NCBI RefSeq assembly: GCF_020616555.1
Contig: NZ_CP085173.1
Coordinates: 4,599,501 to 4,663,500 of the forward strand
DNA from: Streptomyces longhuiensis
GTDB taxonomy: Bacteria > Actinomycetota > Actinomycetes > Streptomycetales > Streptomycetaceae
Length of the DNA stretch: 64,000 bases
Reading direction: 5' to 3'
Shown here one piece after another: positions 26,556 to 35,670 of this stretch. The notes beneath the pieces are model-generated. The model saw only the letters and a program-made list of their open reading frames with translations, was not told the DNA's origin and made no database searches. Numbering within the stretch: the stretch's first letter is position 1; each line of letters opens with the position of its first letter. The translations under genes and the position numbers were made by a program.

Positions 26556-27509
26556 ATGACCTCCACGACCGACGCCGCCGACAACTACAGCGAGCTGCGC
26601 GCCCAGCTCGCCACGCTCACCACCGAGGCGTTCCGCCCGGAGCTCTCCGAGATCGACCAGCTGTCGACGCTGGAGATCGCGCAGATCATGAACGGCGAGG
26701 ACGCGAGCGTCCCCACCGCCGTCGCCGAGCAGCTCCCGCAGATCGCCTCCGCGATCGACGGCACGGCCGAGCGGATGGCCCGCGGCGGCCGCCTCGTCTA
26801 CGCGGGCGCGGGCACGGCCGGCCGGCTCGGCGTCCTGGACGCGTCCGAGTGCCCGCCCACGTTCAACACCGACCCGAGCGAGGTCGTCGGTCTGATCGCG
26901 GGCGGCCCGAGCGCCATGGTCAAGGCGGTCGAGGGCGCCGAGGACTCCAAGGAGCTCGCGGCCGAGGACCTGGACGCGCTGGGTCTGACGGCGGACGACG
27001 TCGTGGTCGGCATCTCGGCCTCGGGCCGCACCCCGTACGCGATCGGCGCCGTCGAGCACGCGCGCGGCCGGGGAGCCCTCACGATCGGGCTGTCCTGCAA
27101 CGCGGACAGCGCGCTCGCGGCGGCCGCGGACCACGGCATCGAGGTCGTCGTCGGCCCCGAGCTCCTCACCGGTTCGACCCGGCTGAAGGCGGGCACGGCC
27201 CAGAAGCTCGTCCTCAACATGCTGTCGACGATCACCATGATCCGGCTCGGCAAGACGTACGGGAACCTGATGGTGGACGTACGCGCCTCGAACGAGAAGC
27301 TGCGCGCCCGCTCCCGCCGGATCGTCGCCCTGGCCACCGGCGCGGACGACGCCGACATCGAGGCCGCGCTCGCCGCGACGGACGGGGAGGTGAAGAACGC
27401 CATCCTCGTGATCCTCGGATCGGTCGACGGTCCGACAGCCGCCCGCCTCCTGACCGACAGCAAGGGCCATCTGCGCGCCGCGCTCCAGGCCTCGGCCACG
27501 ACCGCGTAG
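26556..27509 (+). CDS. murQ: N-acetylmuramic acid 6-phosphate etherase
   Basis: A 317-residue etherase that splits MurNAc-6-P into GlcNAc-6-P and D-lactate in peptidoglycan recycling. Diagnostic segments are LSTLEIAQIMNGED, GRLVYAGAGTAGRLGVLDASECPPTF (catalytic Glu in the SIS fold), VVGISASGRTPYAIGAVEHAR and TGSTRLKAGTAQKLVLNMLST. Its product enters the nagA route encoded 20 kb away. GAAAGAG lies upstream of ATG 26556. It follows the regulator by 60 bp and is probably co-transcribed with it. Confidence 0.95.
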   Translation: MTSTTDAADNYSELRAQLATLTTEAFRPELSEIDQLSTLEIAQIMNGEDASVPTAVAEQLPQIASAIDGTAERMARGGRLVYAGAGTAGRLGVLDASECPPTFNTDPSEVVGLIAGGPSAMVKAVEGAEDSKELAAEDLDALGLTADDVVVGISASGRTPYAIGAVEHARGRGALTIGLSCNADSALAAAADHGIEVVVGPELLTGSTRLKAGTAQKLVLNMLSTITMIRLGKTYGNLMVDVRASNEKLRARSRRIVALATGADDADIEAALAATDGEVKNAILVILGSVDGPTAARLLTDSKGHLRAALQASATTA

Positions 27510-27510
27510 T

Positions 27511-27563
27511 CCCGCAGTCCAGCAGTCCCGTTTTTTGGGCCCCGCAGTCCCGCAGTCCCGTAT
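27511..27563. repeat. Two imperfect 20-bp direct repeats between murQ and the PTS gene
   Basis: CCCGCAGTCCAGCAGTCCCG (27511-27530) and CCCGCAGTCCCGCAGTCCCG (27541-27560) differ at one base. They are separated by TTTTTTGGGC, and each is internally a GCAGTCC(C) duplication. The region shows no coding signs. Confidence 0.75.
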
Positions 27564-27607
27564 TGCTCCACCCCCCACGCACCACGCACAGCAAGGCACC
27601 ACGACCC

Positions 27608-29131
27608 ATGGCTGACTCAAAGAACCGCGCCACGGCCGCCGCGATCCTTCCTCTCGTCGGCGGCGCATCGAACATCACGTCCGTAGCCCACTGCATGACC
27701 CGGCTCCGTCTCGGCCTGGCCGACCGCGCGCTCGTCGACGAGGACGCGCTGAAGGCCCTGCCCGACGTCATGGGCGTGGTCGACGACGAGACGTACCAGA
27801 TCGTCCTCGGACCGGGAAAGGTCGCTCGGGTCACCCCGGAGTTCGAGACCCTGGTCGAGGAGGGCAGGGCCGCCGCACCCGCCGCCCCCGCCACCGCCCC
27901 CGCGGCCTCCGGGCCGCACACGGTCACGGCGGACGAACTCGCCGCCCAGGGCGCCGAGTTGAGGGCGTCCCGCAAGGCGAAGAACGCGACGCCGTTCAAG
28001 CTGTTCCTGCGCCGGATCGCGAACATCTTCGTGCCGCTGATCCCGGCCCTGATCGGCTGCGGCATCATCGCCGGCATCAACGGCCTGCTGATCAACCTGC
28101 ACTGGCTGCCGGGCGTCACCCCCGCCCTGGCCGCCATCGCCTCCGGCTTCATGGCGCTGATCGCGGTCTTCGTCGGCTTCAACACGGCGAAGGAGTTCGG
28201 CGGTACGCCGATCCTGGGCGGCGCGGTCGCGGCGATCATCGTGTACGCGGGCGTCGCGAACATCGAGGCGTTCGGCCAGAAGCTGTCGCCCGGCCAGGGC
28301 GGCGTGCTGGGCGCGCTGGGCGCCGCGGTCCTCGCGACGTACATCGAGAAGTGGTGCAGGAAGTGGGTCCCGGAGGCGGTGGACGTGCTGGTCACGCCCA
28401 CCCTCACGGTCCTGGTCTCCGGCCTGGTCACGATCTTCGGCCTGATGTTCGTGGCGGGTGAGATCTCCACGGGCATCGGCACCGCGGCGAACTGGCTCCT
28501 CGACAACACGGGCGCCTTCGCGGGCCTGGTCCTCGGCGGCCTGTTCCTCCCCCTGGTCATGCTGGGCCTGCACCAGGCCCTCATCCCCATCCACACCACG
28601 CTCATCGAGCAGCAGGGCTACACCGTCCTGCTGCCCGTCCTGGCGATGGCGGGCGCGGGCCAGGTCGGCTGTGCGATCGCGGTGTTCAAGCGCCTCAAGC
28701 ACAACAAGTCGATCCGTACGACGATCAAGTCCGCCCTCCCCGCAGGCTTCCTGGGCGTCGGCGAACCCCTGATCTACGGCGTCTCGCTCCCGCTCGGCCG
28801 CCCCTTCGTCACGGCGTGCGTGGGCGGCGCGGCGGGCGGCGCGTTCGTCGGCTTCTTCTCGATGATCGGCGACAAGGTCGGCTCCACGGCGATCGGCCCC
28901 TCGGGCTGGGCCCTGTTCCCCCTCCTCGACGGCAACAAGGGCCTCGGCACGACGGTCGCGATCTACGGCGCCGGCCTGCTGGTCGGCTACATCGTGGGCT
29001 TCGTGGCGACGTACTTCTTCGGGTTCAGCAAGCAGATGCTGGTGGACCTGAACGTGGACACCCAGGCCGCCGCGGGCGAGTCCCCGGCCCCCGCGGGCAC
29101 GACGGAACCGAGGGAACCCGCGAAGGTCTGA
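27608..29131 (+). CDS. PTS transporter subunit EIIBC (MurNAc/GlcNAc class)
   Basis: A 507-residue phosphotransferase permease. The N-terminal EIIB domain has NITSVAHCMTRLRL with phosphorylated Cys29. An Ala/Pro-rich linker (about 95-120) follows, then a ten-helix EIIC domain with FVGFNTAKEFGGTPILGG and LGVGEPLIYGVSLPLGRPF (substrate GEP motif). Association with murQ suggests uptake of MurNAc as MurNAc-6-P. No EIIA is present, so phosphate must come from an EIIA encoded elsewhere. Confidence 0.92.
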   Translation: MADSKNRATAAAILPLVGGASNITSVAHCMTRLRLGLADRALVDEDALKALPDVMGVVDDETYQIVLGPGKVARVTPEFETLVEEGRAAAPAAPATAPAASGPHTVTADELAAQGAELRASRKAKNATPFKLFLRRIANIFVPLIPALIGCGIIAGINGLLINLHWLPGVTPALAAIASGFMALIAVFVGFNTAKEFGGTPILGGAVAAIIVYAGVANIEAFGQKLSPGQGGVLGALGAAVLATYIEKWCRKWVPEAVDVLVTPTLTVLVSGLVTIFGLMFVAGEISTGIGTAANWLLDNTGAFAGLVLGGLFLPLVMLGLHQALIPIHTTLIEQQGYTVLLPVLAMAGAGQVGCAIAVFKRLKHNKSIRTTIKSALPAGFLGVGEPLIYGVSLPLGRPFVTACVGGAAGGAFVGFFSMIGDKVGSTAIGPSGWALFPLLDGNKGLGTTVAIYGAGLLVGYIVGFVATYFFGFSKQMLVDLNVDTQAAAGESPAPAGTTEPREPAKV

Positions 29132-29148
29132 CCGGCCACTCGCTCCCC

Positions 29149-29184
29149 CTGAGAGCCGGGGCCCGCACGGGCCCCGGCTCTCAG
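29149..29184. terminator. Bidirectional terminator after the PTS gene and YceI
   Basis: A perfect 17-bp stem (29149-29165 with 29168-29184) and 2-nt loop lies between convergent genes. Its right arm includes the YceI stop codon. Confidence 0.85.
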
Positions 29185-29711
29185 CTCTCCTGGACGCCGC
29201 CCGGCACTCGCGTGAAGCGGAGCGACCCGGCGACGGCGGTCAGCCCGCGCAGCATCCCCAGCTGGTTCCACCCCATGTCGAACTCCGTCCGGTCCACGGT
29301 GAATTCGGCCGCCAGTGTGACCGCGTCCGCGCCCTCCCGGGTCAGCCGCACCGGCACGGACACCGGCCTGCTGACACCGCGCACGGTCAGCCGACCGTCC
29401 ACCCGCGCCGCGGCGTCCGCGCCGGTCTCGACACCCCGCACCTCGAAGGTGATCTCGGGGTGCTTCTCGACGTCGAAGAAGTCCGCCGAGCGCAGATGGG
29501 TGTCGCGCTTGGCGTTCTTGGTGTCGAGCGAGGCGACGTCCAGGGTCACGGCCCCGGTGACGGTCCCGTCCGGCCGGACCTCACCGCCCCCGCCGACGAC
29601 ACCGAAGGCGCCCTTGACGGTGACGAGCCCCCACATGGTGCGGTGCTTGAGCGCGATGGTGGAGGCGTCGGCGTCGAGCTGCCACTGCCCCGTTTCCACG
29701 GCGACGGTCAT
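29181..29711 (-). CDS. YceI family protein
   Basis: A 176-residue YceI-like lipocalin-fold protein, a family that binds isoprenoid or quinone-like lipids. It has QWQLDADASTIALKHRTMWGLVTVKGAF, the repeated beta-hairpins DGTVTGAVTLDVASLDTKN and FFDVEKHPEITFEV, and the C-terminal GMLRGLTAVAGSLRF. No signal peptide is seen, so it is probably cytoplasmic. ATG 29711 (GGAGAA 3 nt before) is preferred over 29741. It is divergent from a MarR regulator across AT-rich operators. Confidence 0.9.
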   Translation of the reverse strand: MTVAVETGQWQLDADASTIALKHRTMWGLVTVKGAFGVVGGGGEVRPDGTVTGAVTLDVASLDTKNAKRDTHLRSADFFDVEKHPEITFEVRGVETGADAAARVDGRLTVRGVSRPVSVPVRLTREGADAVTLAAEFTVDRTEFDMGWNQLGMLRGLTAVAGSLRFTRVPGGVQES

Positions 29712-29758
29712 GACTTCTCCCGATTGCTGATCACTGAGCACGGGTCACCGAGCTCCGA

Positions 29759-29776
29759 TAATCCAAATTTGGATTA
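29759..29776. promoter_or_regulatory. Perfect 18-bp palindromic operator (YceI side)
   Basis: TAATCCAAATTTGGATTA is a perfect palindrome in the 146-bp gap between the YceI and MarR genes. Its core CCAAATTTGG recurs in part in the two repeats nearer the MarR gene. It is probably a MarR-dimer site controlling yceI. Confidence 0.7.
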
Positions 29777-29804
29777 CTCGTGCACCTCACGGTAGCCACT
29801 GATC

Positions 29805-29845
29805 CAAATTTGCACAACCGGTAGGGCAAATTTGGACAACCGGTA
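29805..29845. promoter_or_regulatory. Paired 19-bp direct-repeat operators (MarR side)
   Basis: CAAATTTGCACAACCGGTA (29805-29823) and CAAATTTGGACAACCGGTA (29827-29845) match at 18 of 19 positions. They start 22 bp apart, two helical turns, so regulators would stack on one face. The second copy ends 12 nt before the MarR ATG. Confidence 0.72.
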
Positions 29846-29857
29846 AACTCGGGCCCC

Positions 29858-30367
29858 ATGAGCGACGACGCGGCAGAACCCGACGAGAGCCCGTCCGGCT
29901 GTCCGAGCGCGGGCGCCGGCCTGCTGCCGCCCGAACTGCGCGCGTGGATGCTGCTGCTCGCGGCCACCGGAGGCGTGGAACAGCGGCTGCGCACCGTCGT
30001 CAAGGAGCAACTCGGCGTCTCCCACGACGAGTTCCTCATCCTGTGCCTGCTCGCGGAGGAGAAGGGCGAGTCCACGGAAGGCGGCGTCCGCATGACCCGC
30101 ATAGCCGACCTGCTCGGCCGCCCCAAGACCCGCCTCACCTACCAGGTGGCCCTGCTCCAGCGCGCCGGACTCGTCACCCGCGCCTCGGCCTGCGGCGACA
30201 GGCGCGGCGTCGAGGTCGCCCTCACCGACAAGGCCCGCACCCTCCTGCGACAGGCCTCGGCCGCCCTGGCCGCCACGGTCACCGACGCCATCGCCCAGTT
30301 CGTCGGCGCCGCCCAGCAGGAAGCGCTGCACAGCCTCTTCCCCGCGCCCGAAGAGGCGCGTAACTGA
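29858..30367 (+). CDS. MarR family transcriptional regulator
   Basis: A 169-residue winged-helix regulator. The dimerisation helices surround LRAWMLLLAATGGVEQRL. The recognition region is MTRIADLLGRPKTRLTYQVALLQRAGLV, followed by the wing with SACGDRRGVEVALTDKAR. It should bind the CAAATTTG operators immediately upstream and regulate itself and the divergent YceI gene. The effector is unknown. Its stop abuts the stop of the next, convergent gene. Confidence 0.92.
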   Translation: MSDDAAEPDESPSGCPSAGAGLLPPELRAWMLLLAATGGVEQRLRTVVKEQLGVSHDEFLILCLLAEEKGESTEGGVRMTRIADLLGRPKTRLTYQVALLQRAGLVTRASACGDRRGVEVALTDKARTLLRQASAALAATVTDAIAQFVGAAQQEALHSLFPAPEEARN

Positions 30368-30571
30368 TCAGGGCAGTCGCCCCTCCCGGTTCACCACCCG
30401 CACCCGCGCCCGCAGCTCCTCCGCGACGGGCGCCGGCTCCACCGCCTCCGGCGGACAGTCCCACTCGCGCCCGCCGCCGGGCGGCCGCAACTGCACGTAA
30501 CCGCCCTCACGCCCCATGACCTGCCCGACGCGTCCGTCCCGTACGTCGATCACGTACGCGCCGATGTTCAC
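30368..30571 (-). CDS. Small hypothetical protein
   Basis: A 67-residue protein starting at GTG 30571, which overlaps the upstream stop (GTGA). The sequence (NIGAYVIDVRDGRVGQVMGREGGYVQLRPPGGGREWDC is typical, in two halves) has the beta pattern of a small barrel and recurs beside HTH/DUF397 loci in Streptomyces, as I recall. Function unknown. Confidence 0.7.
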   Translation of the reverse strand: MNIGAYVIDVRDGRVGQVMGREGGYVQLRPPGGGREWDCPPEAVEPAPVAEELRARVRVVNREGRLP

Positions 30572-30786
30572 GCGCCACGCCTGTCGTGCAGTACGGCGGC
30601 CAGCCGCATCGCCGTATCGAGATTCACGCACCCCAGGTCCACCAGCGGATAACCGACCTCCCCCGCCGCCGACACGGGGTCGACCCGCAGGGACGGCAGC
30701 AGCACGCCCAGCACACCGAGTTCGGCCCGCAGTTGCGCGACGGTCTCCTCGACCACCCGCAGCCGCTCCGCGTCCCGCACCACCAT
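30568..30786 (-). CDS. Small hypothetical protein
   Basis: A 72-residue protein with a helical N-terminus (RDAERLRVVEETVAQLRAELG) and a conserved-looking C-terminus (NLDTAMRLAAVLHDRRGA). GAAGGAG lies 6 nt before ATG 30786, and the GTG at 30789 is an alternative. Its stop overlaps the next gene's start, so the pair is translationally coupled. It diverges from the HTH gene. I do not recognise a family. Confidence 0.62.
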   Translation of the reverse strand: MVVRDAERLRVVEETVAQLRAELGVLGVLLPSLRVDPVSAAGEVGYPLVDLGCVNLDTAMRLAAVLHDRRGA

Positions 30787-30895
30787 CACCCGCTCCTTCA
30801 CGCCAAGTTCCGCTTTCACCACCCAGCGTGACGGGACCGGTCCTACGCTTTCCAGAGCCACCGGCCCAACAAACCCTTTGCTGCTCTGGGAGTCG

Positions 30896-31747
30896 ATGCA
30901 CGTGACCGGACCGAAGGACCTCGACCCCGCCTCCCGCCGCGTCATGGTCGGCGAGGAACTCCGCCACGCGAGAGAGCGGGCCGGCCTCACTCAACAGGCT
31001 CTGGGCGAGCTGCTGTTCGTGAGCGGTTCGTACGTCGGCCAGATGGAGGCGGGTACGCGCAGGATCCTGCCGGACATGGCGGAACGGCTGGACGAGGCGC
31101 TGGGGACAGCGGGGTTCTTCGTCCGGCACGGGGTGAAGGCGAACGAGTCGAAGCACCCCGAGCACTTCGCGGAGGCAGCCGAGGCGGAGGCCGTCGCGAT
31201 CGAGATCAGACAGTACGAGTCGCTGCTGATCCCTGGCCTGCTGCAAACACCGGCTTACGCCCGCGCGGTCTTCCTGGCCTACCAGCCCACGGCTCCGGAA
31301 GAGGCGATCGACAAACTGGTGGCTGCCCGGATGGAACGGACCCACCTCCTCGACAATCCAACAAAGCCGTTGTTGTGGGAAGTCCTTGACGAGGCGGTTC
31401 TGCGGCGAGAGGTCGGCGGACCGGCGGTGATGGCTGAGGCTCTGCGACACGTCGCGACACTGGCGAGCAGGCGGCGGGTAATCATCCAAGTGGTGCCGTT
31501 CTCAGCGGGGGCACATGCATCCCTGGACGGGCCACTCAAGGTCATGTACTTCAAAGACGCGCCCCCGCTGTCTTTCGTCGACGCCTCCGGAACAGGCCAG
31601 TTGATGGACGATCCCGCCACGGTGGCTCGCCATCAACTGTCCTACGATCTACTCAGGGCCAATGCCCTCACGCCGAGGCAATCTCTAGCCCTGATCGCAT
31701 CAGTGGCGGAGGATTATGCGCATGAAGATCACGCCCCAGGATCCTGA
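30896..31747 (+). CDS. Helix-turn-helix regulator, XRE type with DUF5753 (Scr1-like)
   Basis: A 283-residue protein. The N-terminal XRE helix-turn-helix (about 18-75) has ELRHARERAGLTQQALGELLFVSGSYVGQMEAGTRR across two blocks. A DUF5753 C-terminal domain follows (IEIRQYESLLIPGLLQTPAYARAV, GGPAVMAEALRHV, LSYDLLRANAL). Such regulators pair with DUF397 proteins and influence development or antibiotic production in Streptomyces. ATG 30896 follows GGGAG, and GTG 30902 is an alternative start. It overlaps the DUF397 gene. Confidence 0.9.
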   Translation: MHVTGPKDLDPASRRVMVGEELRHARERAGLTQQALGELLFVSGSYVGQMEAGTRRILPDMAERLDEALGTAGFFVRHGVKANESKHPEHFAEAAEAEAVAIEIRQYESLLIPGLLQTPAYARAVFLAYQPTAPEEAIDKLVAARMERTHLLDNPTKPLLWEVLDEAVLRREVGGPAVMAEALRHVATLASRRRVIIQVVPFSAGAHASLDGPLKVMYFKDAPPLSFVDASGTGQLMDDPATVARHQLSYDLLRANALTPRQSLALIASVAEDYAHEDHAPGS

Positions 31748-31934
31748 CCTGACCACGGCCACCTGGCACAAGTCCAGCTACAGCGGCGGCAGCGGCGGAG
31801 AGTGCCTCGAAGTCACCCACGACCACCCCGGCCTCGCCCCCGTCCGCGACTCCAAGAACCCCGACGGCCCGAAGCTCGTGCTCCGGGCGGAGGCCTGGTC
31901 CGCGTTCATCACGGATCTCAAGGGAGATCGCTAG
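31722..31934 (+). CDS. DUF397 domain-containing protein
   Basis: A 70-residue DUF397 protein with the hallmark TATWHKSSYSGGSGGECLEV, the middle VRDSKNPDGPKLVL, and the C-terminal WSAFITDLK. These small proteins act as partners or antagonists of the adjacent HTH/DUF5753 regulator. ATG 31722 is 8 nt after GGAGGA. The ATG at 31716 is too close to it. It overlaps the regulator's 3' end by 26 nt. Confidence 0.93.
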   Translation: MKITPQDPDLTTATWHKSSYSGGSGGECLEVTHDHPGLAPVRDSKNPDGPKLVLRAEAWSAFITDLKGDR

Positions 31935-31994
31935 GGCGTGTCCGCCCGCCCGCCCCGGCAGTGGCGCGAGATTGCCCCGGAAGCGAGGCTGATT

Positions 31995-32101
31995 GGCCCG
32001 GATCTGCCGATCTCCCTGTCGGGGGCGGGGTCAGCCAGGGCCGGGCCCCGGTCCACCAGCCATCTGCGGCGGAGCTCGGCGGGGTTTGGCAGATTCGGGC
32101 C
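31995..32101. repeat. Inverted-repeat-flanked noncoding segment
   Basis: GGCCCGGATCTGCC (31995-32008) and GGCAGATTCGGGCC (32088-32101) are inverted repeats matching at 13 of 14 positions, enclosing 79 bp. The whole 294-bp gap between the DUF397 gene and the next gene is otherwise noncoding. It could be a degenerate miniature element or a long hairpin. No target-site duplication is evident. Confidence 0.45.
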
Positions 32102-32159
32102 ACAAGCTCATTCGGAGCTCAAGTCGCCGGCCCCGAGCGCTCCCTTCAAGGAAGCGGGA

Positions 32160-32177
32160 GGCGGGTCTCAACCCGCC
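32160..32177 (+). terminator. Short hairpin downstream of the DUF397 gene
   Basis: GGCGGGT-CTCA-ACCCGCC, a 7-bp perfect stem, lies 226 bp after the DUF397 stop and 50 bp before the next gene. Possible terminator. Confidence 0.4.
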
Positions 32178-32228
32178 CTTCGACCCACGGGGATGAACCG
32201 GCCTCAACTGCCGTATCAGAATGGCCTC

Positions 32229-32768
32229 ATGAGCCACGACCGCGAACACCCGGACGACGACCGCGTCTTCGTCCGGAGCAACTGGGGCACGAACCGCTAC
32301 GTCTACAACGCGCGCAACCCCGTCGGACGCGTCCTCATCGTCGGCTCGCTGCTGTTCGCGGCGGGTGCGCTCTACGTGCTGTACCACCCGGATCTCTTCC
32401 GGGGCGGCTGGGACGGTGACGACCTGCGGACCGCGGTGACGGGCGCGACGACGCAGCTGTCGCGGGAGAAGACCGGCCCGGGCACCGACACCGGCCTGTA
32501 CGCGGACATCCTGACGCAGGACATCGCGCGGCACGGGAAGGGCCCGGAAGACGCCCTCACCGTCACCCTCGCCTCCGACCCGCCCGAATCCACGATCTGG
32601 TACGGCGGCACCGAGGACGCCGACTTCTCGGTCGAGGCCCGCGGCACCGATACCGCCTTCTGTCTGCACGTCCACGCGGTGCAGCGGCCGAAGGCGATGG
32701 GCTACGACACCGTGGACTTCACCGTCGACGACGGGAACTGCCCCGGAGGGACCACCGGGGCGCCTTGA
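32229..32768 (+). CDS. Hypothetical membrane-anchored protein
   Basis: A 179-residue protein with a charged cytoplasmic N-terminus, one transmembrane segment (VLIVGSLLFAAGALYVLY, about 36-53) and a soluble external domain of about 120 residues containing two Cys (AFCLHVHA and GNCPGG), which could form a disulfide. No ribosome site is obvious at ATG 32229. An in-frame upstream ATG at 32193 is possible. I do not recognise the family. Confidence 0.65.
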   Translation: MSHDREHPDDDRVFVRSNWGTNRYVYNARNPVGRVLIVGSLLFAAGALYVLYHPDLFRGGWDGDDLRTAVTGATTQLSREKTGPGTDTGLYADILTQDIARHGKGPEDALTVTLASDPPESTIWYGGTEDADFSVEARGTDTAFCLHVHAVQRPKAMGYDTVDFTVDDGNCPGGTTGAP

Positions 32769-32821
32769 CGGCGTCCGGCGCTCCACATGCGCCCGCGCGA
32801 GCCGTCGCGCATTCTGAAGGT

Positions 32822-33097
32822 ATGGCTGAGAGCACGTTCTCGAAGATTTCCTGGACCGAGTTCCGTCCCGACCAGGGGAGGCTGACCGCCGGCGCCGTGC
32901 TGACCGGCGCCGGGATGCTGGTCTCCGCGGCGGGTGTCGGCCTGCTGGTCTATGAGCTGGTCCGCGCGGGCCGTACCTGGACCAGCGGCTGGGAGGTGCC
33001 GCCCGGCGAGCTCGCCGCCCGGACCCTCCACCAGGCGCAGACCGCCGCCCAGGCGGGGCGCGACGCGTGGCGCACCTACGAGGAGCAGGCGGTCTGA
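32822..33097 (+). CDS. Small hypothetical protein with one membrane segment
   Basis: A 91-residue protein with a hydrophobic span (LTGAGMLVSAAGVGLLVYELV, about 28-48) and an Ala/Gln-rich amphipathic C-terminus (LHQAQTAAQAGRDAWRTYEEQ). GAAGGT precedes the ATG directly and CATTCT lies 6 nt before that. It is convergent with groL. Function unknown. Confidence 0.65.
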   Translation: MAESTFSKISWTEFRPDQGRLTAGAVLTGAGMLVSAAGVGLLVYELVRAGRTWTSGWEVPPGELAARTLHQAQTAAQAGRDAWRTYEEQAV

Positions 33098-33106
33098 CAA
33101 CACGCC

Positions 33107-33142
33107 GTCGGCCCCCGGGACCAAGTGGTCCCGGGGGCCGAC
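33107..33142. terminator. Bidirectional terminator downstream of groL
   Basis: A perfect 17-bp GC-rich stem (33107-33123 with 33126-33142) and 2-nt loop lies between the small membrane protein gene and the groL 3' end. Confidence 0.85.
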
Positions 33143-33169
33143 AGAGATGTACTTACCGATCCGTCAGGA

Positions 33170-34903
<1,734 letters not shown>

Positions 34904-34923
34904 TCACCGACCCGATCCAAGTT

Positions 34924-34985
34924 CTGTCACTCTCACCTTCAGAGTGCTAACGCAATGATTAGCACTCGACCTAGGAGAGTGCAAG
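34924..34985 (-). promoter_or_regulatory. groL promoter with two tandem CIRCE elements
   Basis: Read on the plus strand, CTGTCACTC-N9-GAGTGCTAA (34924-34950) and TTAGCACTC-N9-GAGTGCAAG (34959-34985) are two CIRCE (HrcA-binding) elements 8 bp apart. The minus-strand promoter TTGCAC-17-TAATCA (34984 to 34956) lies inside the distal one, with transcription starting near the other. The groL leader would be about 150 nt. Confidence 0.85.
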
Positions 34986-35010
34986 CGCCTCCGGCAGACG
35001 CGCGGTCCCC

Positions 35011-35081
35011 GCGGGCGGCCCACGCGAGCCGCCCGCACACGCACGAGAGGCCCGCACCCCTCGCGGGGTACGGGCCTCTCG
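35011..35081 (-). terminator. Tandem hairpins downstream of the cold-shock gene
   Basis: CGAGAGGCCCG (35044-35054) pairs with CGGGCCTCTCG (35071-35081), and a second stem GCGGGCGGC/GCCGCCCGC (35011-35036) follows in the direction of transcription. They separate the cold-shock gene from the groL promoter. Confidence 0.75.
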
Positions 35082-35114
35082 GCGTGAGTGTGTCGGTGGC
35101 CGATCGCGCCGAGA

Positions 35115-35318
35115 TCAGACGGCGAGCTTGACCATGTCCGCCTGCGGACCCTTCTGGCCCTGCGAGATCTCGAATTCGACTCGCTGACCCTCTTCAAGGG
35201 TGCGGTATCCGTCCATCTGGATGGCGCTGTAGTGGACGAATACATCCGCACCACCGTCGACCGCGATGAAGCCGTACCCCTTCTCCGCGTTGAACCACTT
35301 GACGGTGCCCTGAGCCAT
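35115..35318 (-). CDS. Cold shock protein (CspA family)
   Basis: A 67-residue single cold-shock domain, full family length. It has [19 protein letters not shown] (RNP1), [11 protein letters not shown] (RNP2) and the C-terminal GPQADMVKL. It binds RNA and single-stranded DNA as a chaperone. ATG 35318 follows GGGGAG. A leader of about 105 nt and its own terminators indicate a monocistronic, highly expressed unit. Confidence 0.96.
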   Translation of the reverse strand: MAQGTVKWFNAEKGYGFIAVDGGADVFVHYSAIQMDGYRTLEEGQRVEFEISQGQKGPQADMVKLAV

Positions 35319-35457
35319 GACTAACTCCCCTATTACTGGCCCTTGCACAGGCCCGCACTTCGCGGACCCGGGTCAGACCTCACGCCCCATTGGTTGGAGG
35401 TGTGCGCCGGAACGCGTCGACCGCGGCTGAATGTATCTGCCCAACTGCCGTCTGCAA
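35319..35457 (-). promoter_or_regulatory. Promoter and long 5' leader of the cold-shock gene
   Basis: On the minus strand TTGCAG (35457-35452) and TACATT (35435-35430) are 16 bp apart. Transcription from about 35423 gives a leader of roughly 105 nt before the ATG. Long structured leaders act as thermosensors in cspA-type mRNAs. That role here is inference. Confidence 0.6.
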
Positions 35458-35670
35458 CAGGTCAATCGGACGAGAATTCTGGGCACGGCAGAGCGGTAAT
35501 AAGCGGCGGAGTCATTGGATTCCGGGGCAACTCGGGCCCGACAAATGCCACGAACACCCGATAAGGGCGGGGCACTTTGGCTGCTTCTTGTCGGGCGGCG
35601 GCCGACTTCATATATGCGCTCGGCACAGGCGCGAAGCTCGCTTCCCAACTCTACCGCGCTCAACCATGCA
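35458..35670. other. Noncoding region upstream of the cold-shock promoter
   Basis: Visibly less GC-rich than its surroundings, with no ORF that has a ribosome site and plausible Streptomyces codon use. It may carry regulatory sequence for the cold-shock gene, but I see no clear repeats. Confidence 0.4.

Noticed and set aside
32016..32199. Two short frames both starting MARIC on opposite strands
   Set aside because: Their shared beginning is a by-product of the inverted repeat GGCCCGGATCTGCC/GGCAGATTCGGGCC. Neither has a ribosome site.
35373..35663. A 96-codon minus-strand frame in the cold-shock upstream region
   Set aside because: It overlaps the promoter and leader, has atypical codon use, Cys and Ser richness and no ribosome site.
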